The notes under the pieces were generated by a model, which searched no databases, was not told the origin of the DNA, and was given only the letters and a program-made list of their open reading frames with translations. Below, piece by piece: positions 58,081 through 64,000 of a stretch of 64,000 nucleotides of DNA (positions are counted from its first letter, which is position 1; each line of letters begins with the position of its first letter). Position numbers and translations under genes: made by a program. The stretch covers positions 1,056,501 through 1,120,500 of the forward strand of contig NZ_CP146100.1 of the NCBI RefSeq assembly GCF_037023755.1, written 5' to 3'. Source of the stretch: Saccharopolyspora sp. SCSIO 74807 (GTDB taxonomy: Bacteria; Actinomycetota; Actinomycetes; Mycobacteriales; Pseudonocardiaceae).

Positions 58081-58431
58081 GTGCATGAGTTGGCTTCCGC
58101 GATCGAGCCGCTGCTGACGCGGCTCGACGCCACCGCAGTTCCGGTCGAGCAGCGGGAAGCCGGCGACGTGCTGCTGTACTGGGAAGGCGAGCCCGCGCTG
58201 GCGGTGCGCCTGCCGGGCGCGGAGCTGACGAGCGCGCTGGACCGGCTGATCGCCGAGGTGGAGGCGGAGCTGGGCGCGCGCCTGCCCGAGCTGGAACGGG
58301 CCGAGAAGCAGCGGGCGGTCCGGCTGCTGGAGGAGCGCGGCGCGTTCACGTTGCGCAAGTCGGTGGAGTCGGTGGCCAAGGCGCTGGGCGTCAGCCGATT
58401 CACCGTCTACAACTATCTCAACCGCGAATAA
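58081..58431 (+). CDS. DauR-type helix-turn-helix regulator
   Basis: 116-residue protein whose C-terminus (FTLRKSVESVAKALGVSRFT ... YNYLNRE) is a DauR/HTH_22 DNA-binding motif. The N-terminal 80 residues are helical with no PAS domain. Located just before the urate genes and 19 bp from the CAACAARGTGTTG site, so it is the best candidate for binding it. GTG at 58081; TAGGCT 6 bases upstream suggests a leaderless message. Confidence 0.8.
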   Translation: MHELASAIEPLLTRLDATAVPVEQREAGDVLLYWEGEPALAVRLPGAELTSALDRLIAEVEAELGARLPELERAEKQRAVRLLEERGAFTLRKSVESVAKALGVSRFTVYNYLNRE

Positions 58432-58449
58432 CCCTCCCCACCAGCAACT

Positions 58450-58464
58450 TCAACAAAGTGTTGA
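58450..58464. promoter_or_regulatory. Inverted repeat shared with allB (urate operon side)
   Basis: TCAACA-AAG-TGTTGA, perfect 6-bp arms, 55 bp before the uraD start. Same core as at 55366-55380. Confidence 0.65.
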
Positions 58465-58518
58465 CACCGTTCGGCGGTGGTCGTAGCTTCCTTTCCCAAC
58501 GAAATGGAGGGGAGCCCG

Positions 58519-59016
58519 ATGTCCGCACCCGACCGGTTCAACACCGCGGATCGGCCCGCGCTGCTCGCCGAGCTGCGGGCGTGCCTGGACGTGCCGCGCT
58601 GGGCCGCAGTGGTCGCCGACGCCCGGCCGTACGACTCGTCGCGGGAGCTCCGCGACCGGGCCGACCAAGCCGCCCGCGACCTCACCGACGACGAAGTGCA
58701 CGCCGCGCTGTCCGCGCACCCGCGGATCGGTGAACGCCCTTCGGGGCAGGGCGCGGAAGCCGCGCACTCGAAATCGGAGCAGTCCGGTGTGGACTTCCGG
58801 GACGCGGAGCTGGCGAGCGCGCTGCGGACGGCGAACGCGGAGTACGAGGACCGCTTCGGCCACGTCTACCTGGTTTGCGCCAGCGGCCGCAGCGGTGCCG
58901 AATTGCTGGAGGTGCTGCGCTCCCGGCTGCACAACGACCCGCGCACCGAGCTGGGCGTGGTGGCCGACGAACTGCGCAAGATCGCGCTGCTGCGATTGGA
59001 GAAGGTCCTCGAATGA
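58519..59016 (+). CDS. uraD: 2-oxo-4-hydroxy-4-carboxy-5-ureidoimidazoline decarboxylase
   Basis: Decarboxylates OHCU to S-allantoin, third step of urate breakdown. The catalytic His is in HPRIGERP, followed by SKSEQSGVD and the NAEYEDRFGHVYLVCASGRS segment. 165 residues. ATG at 58519 with GGAGGGGAG. Its TGA overlaps the uraH ATG as ATGA. Operon uraD-uraH-uox. Confidence 0.95.
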   Translation: MSAPDRFNTADRPALLAELRACLDVPRWAAVVADARPYDSSRELRDRADQAARDLTDDEVHAALSAHPRIGERPSGQGAEAAHSKSEQSGVDFRDAELASALRTANAEYEDRFGHVYLVCASGRSGAELLEVLRSRLHNDPRTELGVVADELRKIALLRLEKVLE

Positions 59017-59336
59017 GCGCTGTGACGACGCACGTGCTGGACGCCGCGCTGGGCCGCCCGGCGACCGGCGTCACCGTCCGCCTGGCCGGCGCGGAGTCGA
59101 CGTTGGCCGAAGGCGTCACCGACGGCGACGGCCGGATCCCGGAGTTCGGCCCGGATTCGCTGGCAGCGGGCGACTACGAGGTGATCTTCGAGACCGGCGA
59201 CTACTTCGCCCGCCAGGGCACCGAAACCTTCTACCCGCGGGTCCGGATCCCGTTCCGGATCACCGATCCCGCCCAGCACTACCACGTTCCGCTGCTGCTG
59301 AGCCCGTTCGCGTTCTCCACCTACCGAGGGAGCTGA
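59013..59336 (+). CDS. uraH: 5-hydroxyisourate hydrolase
   Basis: Transthyretin-related enzyme hydrolysing 5-hydroxyisourate to OHCU. His in THVLDAALGRPATGV, Arg in RVRIPF, His in HYHVPLLLSP and the C-terminal YRGS signature are all present, so active. 107 residues. ATG at 59013 overlaps uraD by 4 bp. Confidence 0.96.
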   Translation: MSAVTTHVLDAALGRPATGVTVRLAGAESTLAEGVTDGDGRIPEFGPDSLAAGDYEVIFETGDYFARQGTETFYPRVRIPFRITDPAQHYHVPLLLSPFAFSTYRGS

Positions 59337-59342
59337 TCCTCA

Positions 59343-60233
59343 ATGGGCATCGTCATGGGACCGAATCAGTACGGGAAGGCCGAAGTCCGCTTGGTGGCGG
59401 TGGATCGCGCCACCAGCAGGCACGGCCTCCGCGATCTGACCGTGAGCACCGCGCTGCGCGGGAAGTTCGACGAGGCGCACTACACCGGCGACAACACCAA
59501 CGTGCTGCCGACCGACACGCAGAAGAACACCGCCTACGCCTTCGCCAAGCAGGCCCCGATCGGCGCGATCGAGGACTTCGCCCTGCGGCTGGGCAGGCAC
59601 TTCATCGACACGCAAGAACCCGTGCACGGCGCGCGCGTGCTGGTCGAGGAACACCCGTGGGCGCGCATTCCGGTCGGCGGCGAGGGCCACGACCACGCCT
59701 TCCACCGCGACGGCGACGAGGCCAGGACGGTCGCGGTCACCTTGGACGGCTCGGTGTCGCACGTCGTCGCGGGCCTGAAGAACCTGGTGGTGCTGAAGTC
59801 GACCGGCTCGGAGTTCTGGGGCTACCCGAAGGACGAGTACACCACGCTGCAGGAGACCACCGACCGGATCTTGTCCACCGCGGTGACCGCGCGCTGGCGC
59901 TACCTCGGCACCGACGTGGATTGGGACAAGAGCTTCGGCGAAATCCGCGCCACCATGCTCGAGGCGTTCGCCACGACGCACAGCTACGCCTTGCAGCAGA
60001 CGCTGTACGAAATGGGCCGCTCGGTGCTGGAAAAGCACCCGGAGGTCGCCGAAGTCCGGTTGTCGCTGCCGAACAAGCACAACTTCCTGGTCGACATGAC
60101 CCCGTTCGGGCTCTCCAACGAGAACGAGGTCTTCTTCGCCGCGGACCGCCCGTACGGCCTGATCGAGGGCACCGTGACCCGCGACGACGTCGAACCCGCC
60201 AAGGCCGCCTGGTACAGCCTCCCGGAGTTCTGA
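59343..60233 (+). CDS. uox: Urate oxidase (uricase)
   Basis: Cofactor-free oxidation of urate to 5-hydroxyisourate. 296 residues with the two tunnelling-fold halves, VLPTDTQKNTAYAFAK (catalytic Thr), VLKSTGSEFWGYPKDEYTTL and SLPNKHNFLVDMTPFGL. ATG at 59343, with another in-frame at 59355. 6 bp after uraH; a hairpin with a T run at 60239-60262 ends the operon. Confidence 0.97.
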   Translation: MGIVMGPNQYGKAEVRLVAVDRATSRHGLRDLTVSTALRGKFDEAHYTGDNTNVLPTDTQKNTAYAFAKQAPIGAIEDFALRLGRHFIDTQEPVHGARVLVEEHPWARIPVGGEGHDHAFHRDGDEARTVAVTLDGSVSHVVAGLKNLVVLKSTGSEFWGYPKDEYTTLQETTDRILSTAVTARWRYLGTDVDWDKSFGEIRATMLEAFATTHSYALQQTLYEMGRSVLEKHPEVAEVRLSLPNKHNFLVDMTPFGLSNENEVFFAADRPYGLIEGTVTRDDVEPAKAAWYSLPEF

Positions 60234-60238
60234 GGCAA

Positions 60239-60262
60239 CCGGCGAATTCCGCCGGCAGTTTT
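60239..60262 (+). terminator. Terminator of the urate operon
   Basis: CCGGCG (60239-60244) and CGCCGG (60250-60255) around a 5-base loop, followed by CAG and TTTT. Confidence 0.65.
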
Positions 60263-60393
60263 CTCAACTTTTCACCACTCGCGATTCCGCGCGCCCTGGA
60301 ACGGGCGATCAGCGTTGATCCGACGGAAAACCCGGCGAGGGCTCCTCCCGGGTAGCACTCGAGCCGAAATCCCTCCCGGCCTAGGAGTCCGCG

Positions 60394-61728
60394 ATGGCCC
60401 TCGAAGAAGCAGCCGCCGTGCATCCGGTGGACAAGATCCCCCCGCCGCCCAAGATGGCCGCGTTCGGGTTGCAGCACGTCGCCGCGATGTACGCGGGCGT
60501 GGTGGCGCCGCCGCTGATCATCGGTGAGTCCTTGGGGCTGTCCGCGGTGCAGCGGACGTTGCTGATCGGCGCGAGCCTGTTCACCGCCGGGCTGGCGACT
60601 CTGCTGCAGTCGCTGGGGATCTGGCGGATCGGGGCGCGGCTGCCGTTCGTCAACGGCGTCACTTTCGGCTCAGTGGCACCGATTCTGGCGATCGTGGCGC
60701 AACCGGTGAGCGGCAACCCGCTGTCGGTCGTCTACGGCGCGGTGCTGATCGCCGGGGTGCTGGCGTTCCTGGCCGCGCCGTTCTTCTCGCGCCTGGTGCG
60801 GTTCTTCCCGCCGGTCGTGAACGGCACCGTGATCACGCTGATCGGGCTGTCGCTGATGCCGGTGGGCATCAAGTGGATCGCCGGGCAGAACCAGTCCGCA
60901 CCGGACTACGGCTCACCCGCGCGGATCGTGCTGGGCGCGGTGACGCTGGTGCTGGTGCTGCTGCTCAACCGGTTCCTGAAGGGCTTCTGGAACCGCATCG
61001 CGCTGCTGATCGGCCTGCTGATCGGCACCTTGCTGGCGTGGCCGTTCGGGCTGGTGGACACCTCGACGTTCGAGCAGGCACCGGTGTTCCACCTGCCGAT
61101 GCCGTTCGAGCTGGGCACGCCGTCGTTCAGCGTCAGCGCCACGCTGTCGATGTGCGTGGTGATGCTGGTGGCGATGATGGAGAGCACCGCGGACATGATC
61201 GCGCTCGGCGAGATCGTGGACCGCCCCGCCGATGAGAGCACCATCGCGGCCGGGTTGCGGGCCGATGGCGCGGGAAGCGCGGTCAGCGCGCTGTTCGGCG
61301 GTTTCACCTGCAGCGCGTTCGCGCAGAACATCGGGCTGGTCGCGCTCACCAGGGTGCGCAGCCGCTTCGTCGTCGCAGCAGCGGGCGGGATTCTGGTGCT
61401 GCTCGGGTTGTTCCCGATCGCGGGCGCGATGGTTTCCCTCGTGCCGCAACCGGTTCTGGGCGGCGCCGCGCTGGTGCTGTTCGGTTCGGTGGCGGCCAGC
61501 GGGATCCGCACGCTGGGCCGCGCCGACCTCGGCGATCCGTTCCAGCAGCTGATCGTGGCCGCATCGCTGGGCATCGGACTGATCCCGGTCGTGCAGCCGG
61601 AGTTCTACGAGCACGCCCCGGCCGCCCTTCGCACGGTCCTGGATTCCGGGATCAGCACCGGCTGCCTCGCCGCTCTCGTGCTGAACCTGCTGTTCTCCCG
61701 CAGAAAGGCAGCGGCCGAGGCCTCCTAG
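60394..61728 (+). CDS. NCS2-family urate/xanthine permease
   Basis: Membrane symporter of 444 residues with about 14 hydrophobic segments. It has FGLQHVAAMYAGVVAPPLII, the family motif QNIGLVALTRVRSR and LVAMMESTADMIALGE. The subgroup transports urate or xanthine, and the adjacent urate operon supports that. ATG at 60394. Probably on its own transcript, since a terminator precedes it. Confidence 0.93.
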   Translation: MALEEAAAVHPVDKIPPPPKMAAFGLQHVAAMYAGVVAPPLIIGESLGLSAVQRTLLIGASLFTAGLATLLQSLGIWRIGARLPFVNGVTFGSVAPILAIVAQPVSGNPLSVVYGAVLIAGVLAFLAAPFFSRLVRFFPPVVNGTVITLIGLSLMPVGIKWIAGQNQSAPDYGSPARIVLGAVTLVLVLLLNRFLKGFWNRIALLIGLLIGTLLAWPFGLVDTSTFEQAPVFHLPMPFELGTPSFSVSATLSMCVVMLVAMMESTADMIALGEIVDRPADESTIAAGLRADGAGSAVSALFGGFTCSAFAQNIGLVALTRVRSRFVVAAAGGILVLLGLFPIAGAMVSLVPQPVLGGAALVLFGSVAASGIRTLGRADLGDPFQQLIVAASLGIGLIPVVQPEFYEHAPAALRTVLDSGISTGCLAALVLNLLFSRRKAAAEAS

Positions 61729-61740
61729 CGCAGGGACCGG

Positions 61741-61788
61741 TCCGCGAACCCGAAAAAGCCGACAAGGGTTATCCCGAAGGTTCGCGGA
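61741..61788. other. Long-range inverted repeat after the permease gene
   Basis: TCCGCGAACC (61741-61750) and GGTTCGCGGA (61779-61788) are perfect complements 28 bases apart, between the permease and the VanZ gene. Could be a terminator or an operator of the next gene. Confidence 0.4.
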
Positions 61789-61843
61789 ATCCCACCGGAT
61801 CGTTCCCGGAACCGTCCGCGGCGGTGCGGAATACTGACGGCCC

Positions 61844-63121
61844 GTGCTCGAGACCTATCTGCTGCCGATCCGCGCATCCGCATTGATCTTCCCGGCGCTG
61901 GCGTTCGTGATGCTCGTCCCGGTCGCGGTCGTGCTGTACCGCCGCCACGGCGTGATGCGCTGGTCGGCATTGTCCTTCTACACGTTCGCGTATTACGGGA
62001 TCGCGACGTGCTGCCTCGTCATCATGCCGCTGCCGAGCGGGTCGGTGGACGTGTGCACCAAGTACGCGAAGATGCGCGAGCCGCAGCTGATCCCGGGTTC
62101 CACGTTCGGCGACGTGTGGAAGGAAGCGGACCACCAGTTCACGCTGAGCGCGCTGATCCTCACCAATCCCGCGGTCTACAAGACCGTCTTCAACATCGCG
62201 CTGATCGTCCCGCTCGGCATGTTCCTGCGCTACCTGCTGCGCTGGGGCCTGCTACCCACGACGCTGGCGGGTCTGGGCACTTCGCTGCTGTTCGAGATCT
62301 CCCAGTACACCGGGTTGTTCGGGATCTATCCCTGCCCGTACCGGCTGGCCGATGTGGACGATTTGATCGTGAACACCTCCGGTGCGGTGATCGGCTGGCT
62401 GCTGGCCGGTCCGATCGTGCGGCGGCTTTCGCACCCGCGGCACTTCGACGATCGGGTGCTGGCGCGGCATCCCGTCCCCTTCGGGCGGCGCGTGGTGGCA
62501 CTGCTGCTGGACTGGACGGGCTGCTTGGCGTGCGCGGTGGTCGCGGCGTTCCCCGCGTACTGGATGTCCGTCGACTTTCGCCTGATGTCGGGCGCGGCAG
62601 CGGTGGTCTTCCTGGCGTGGTTCGTGGGACTGCCGAGGCTGACCGGGACCACACCGGGCAAGTGGCTCCTGCTGCTGCGACTGACCACTGCGGACGGAAA
62701 GCGGCCCACGGCCGGGAAGTTGCTGTTGCGCGCCTTGCTGATGGCGCTTCCGGTCGTGCCGCCCATGGCGATGTACGGCGGAGGGGCGCTGGTCCTGCTG
62801 GTCAACCTCGTGTCCGAAGCGGACGTGTGGCGAGGGATCGTCGCGCAGATCCAGCAGAACCCGGCGTACGTGCAGCAGCAGGTCTTCGACACGTTCGATG
62901 GCCGCACGCTGGTGCGTTGCCTGGTGTTGGCGGTGCCCGTCGTGTTCATCCACATCGGGCTCGTGGTGTACGCGGTGGTGGTGCGGCGGAATCCGCAGGA
63001 CCGCAGCGTGCACGAGCTGGCCTCCGGGGTGTCGAACTCCGCGCTGCCGCACACCCGCGCCACGCGCGAATCCGCGCCCGAAGCGGACGCGGTCGAATAC
63101 GCCACCGCAGCCGAGAAATGA
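61844..63121 (+). CDS. VanZ-RDD fusion membrane protein
   Basis: A 425-residue membrane protein. The N-terminal half is VanZ-like (FNIALIVPLGMFLRYLLRWG, SLLFEISQYTGLFG, RLADVDDLIVNTSGAVIGWL), the C-terminal half an RDD domain (LTGTTPGKWLLLLRLTTADG) with a polar tail. VanZ proteins affect glycopeptide susceptibility in enterococci; RDD proteins include ion exchangers. Role here unknown. GTG at 61844; TACTGA 7 bases upstream fits a leaderless transcript. Confidence 0.88.
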   Translation: MLETYLLPIRASALIFPALAFVMLVPVAVVLYRRHGVMRWSALSFYTFAYYGIATCCLVIMPLPSGSVDVCTKYAKMREPQLIPGSTFGDVWKEADHQFTLSALILTNPAVYKTVFNIALIVPLGMFLRYLLRWGLLPTTLAGLGTSLLFEISQYTGLFGIYPCPYRLADVDDLIVNTSGAVIGWLLAGPIVRRLSHPRHFDDRVLARHPVPFGRRVVALLLDWTGCLACAVVAAFPAYWMSVDFRLMSGAAAVVFLAWFVGLPRLTGTTPGKWLLLLRLTTADGKRPTAGKLLLRALLMALPVVPPMAMYGGGALVLLVNLVSEADVWRGIVAQIQQNPAYVQQQVFDTFDGRTLVRCLVLAVPVVFIHIGLVVYAVVVRRNPQDRSVHELASGVSNSALPHTRATRESAPEADAVEYATAAEK

Positions 63122-63187
63122 CGCACTCCCCGTGATCTCCGCCCGCATTCTGCGCACAATCAGGTGATCCACTCCCCCGATCTTTCC

Positions 63188-63239
63188 GAGTGAACGGACC
63201 GTTCGACCGATCTGGTCGGTCGAGCGGTCCGTTCACTCA
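63188..63239. repeat. Dispersed palindromic repeat copy E
   Basis: GAGTGAACGGACCGTTCGAC-CGATCTGGTC-GGTCGAGCGGTCCGTTCACTC, the best-paired copy, 66 bp after the VanZ-RDD stop and upstream of the GH43 gene. Confidence 0.8.
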
Positions 63240-63336
63240 TGTCCGCTCGCTCGGACGGGTGTCACTCGTGAGGTGAACGTGACGGGCGAGGTCGGTGGGG
63301 CGCGACTGAACTGGCACGGACACCGAAGGAGGGACC

Positions 63337-64000
63337 GTGCCGCGAAAGCGCTCCAGCGTCAGCCTGCTCGCCGCCATTCTCCTGCTGATCTTGTCGCCGA
63401 ACGCGCAAGCGCGCGAACCGACCAGGGGGCCCGAGTTGGCACAGCAGGTCATCAACCGCAATTTCCCCGATCCCGACGTCTTCACCGAGGACGACACCTA
63501 CTACGCCTACGCCACCAACACCGGCGGATATCACGTGCAATTGGCGACCGCGTCGGATCCGGCCGGTCCGTGGCAGCAACGCCCCGACGTGCTCCCGAAA
63601 CTCCCGCCGTGGATCGGCCCTTCCGAGTCGGGCAGCCTGAACATCTGGGCGCCCGATGTCAGCGCCCGCGACGACGGCACCTACCTGCTCTACTACACCG
63701 CGAATCACGCGCCTTCCGGCAGGCAATGCATCGGTGCCGCGGTCGCGGATTCCCCGCTCGGCCCGTTCGAGCCGACGAGTCCGGAACCGCTGATCTGCGC
63801 ACCGGGCCAGGGCGACGTGATCGACCCGGCGAGTTTCGTCGACGACGACGGAAAGCGGTATCTGCTCTACAAGGATTCCCGTGGCGCGCGGGCGCGCAGC
63901 GGCCCGTCGACCATCCACTTGCGACCGGTCGCCGCGGACGGACTCACCCCCGCGGGCGCGGACGTGTCGTTGCTGAGCGCGGACCGCCCGGAGGAGAACG
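63337..64000 (+). CDS. Secreted family 43 glycoside hydrolase, 3' end cut by window
   Basis: Signal peptide (VPRKRSSVSLLAAILLLILS...) then the start of a five-bladed propeller: general-base Asp in NFPDPDVFTEDDTYYAYAT, GSLNIWAPDVSARDDGTYLL and DPASFVDDDGKRYLLYKD. Such enzymes are arabinosidases, xylosidases or arabinanases; the substrate cannot be told from this part. GTG at 63337 with GAAGGAGGG. The frame is open to the window end and the catalytic Glu region is not yet reached. Confidence 0.9.
   Translation, partial: MPRKRSSVSLLAAILLLILSPNAQAREPTRGPELAQQVINRNFPDPDVFTEDDTYYAYATNTGGYHVQLATASDPAGPWQQRPDVLPKLPPWIGPSESGSLNIWAPDVSARDDGTYLLYYTANHAPSGRQCIGAAVADSPLGPFEPTSPEPLICAPGQGDVIDPASFVDDDGKRYLLYKDSRGARARSGPSTIHLRPVAADGLTPAGADVSLLSADRPEEN

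Overview
The window is chromosomal DNA of a high-GC actinomycete. Gene content, GTG/TTG starts, WhiB, PspC-kinase and Ser/Thr-kinase genes and gene order point to Pseudonocardiaceae, most likely a Saccharopolyspora-like organism; the genus is an inference. Two blocks match Mycobacterium tuberculosis order as I remember it: purN-perM-DUF5336-sucD-sucC-M23 peptidase-pcrA-chorismate mutase (the Rv0956 to Rv0948c block), and choD-like oxidase-guaB3-guaB-DUF5319-rsdA-sigD-regulator-whiB3-groEL1-groES (Rv3409c to Rv3418c). I see no phage, insertion sequence, CRISPR array, rRNA or tRNA.

Layout. 1-7.8 kb (minus): purN (cut by the window edge), divisome-type membrane proteins PerM and DUF5336, sucCD, and a large membrane protein. 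8-14 kb: a secreted M23 peptidase behind a CRP-type operator, a TcmP-like methyltransferase, helicase PcrA, a VapBC-like toxin-antitoxin pair, and chorismate mutase behind a Phe/Tyr leader peptide that looks like a transcription attenuator. 14-21 kb: 3-hydroxybutyrate dehydrogenase, three small membrane proteins and two paralogous membrane Ser/Thr kinases. 21-28 kb: LysR with a DMT exporter, a PspC-type two-component system with divergent PspC proteins, and a secreted GH16 glucanase. 28-37 kb: guaA, a GMC oxidoreductase, guaB3, guaB, DUF5319, and the sigma-D/anti-sigma pair. 37.8-43 kb: a frameshifted response regulator, a MerR-type regulator, whiB3, groEL1 and groES under a CIRCE element. 43.8-48.5 kb: PhoD phosphatase, a DUF218 protein and a complete three-gene carnitine-to-glycine-betaine operon. 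48.6-53.7 kb: tsaD-rimI-tsaB, a barstar-like protein and a Rad50/SMC-like ATPase. 53.9-61.7 kb: purine catabolism (allantoinase, GntR regulator, glycerate kinase, DauR-type regulator, uraD, uraH, urate oxidase, urate/xanthine permease). 61.8-64 kb: a VanZ-RDD fusion and a GH43 enzyme cut by the window edge.

How genes work together. The purine block turns urate into allantoate and is tied together by a 13-bp inverted repeat present upstream of both allB and uraD. The carnitine operon oxidises L-carnitine, cleaves dehydrocarnitine with acetyl-CoA and releases glycine betaine. The sigD-rsdA, groESL, whiB3 and kinase loci handle stress and envelope signalling. A dispersed palindrome of about 52 bp occurs five times, always next to gene ends, and probably acts as a terminator.

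The strongest new candidates are the chorismate mutase attenuator (13635-13746), the shared purine-catabolism operator, the palindromic terminator family and the one-base frameshift in the regulator at 38027-38030.
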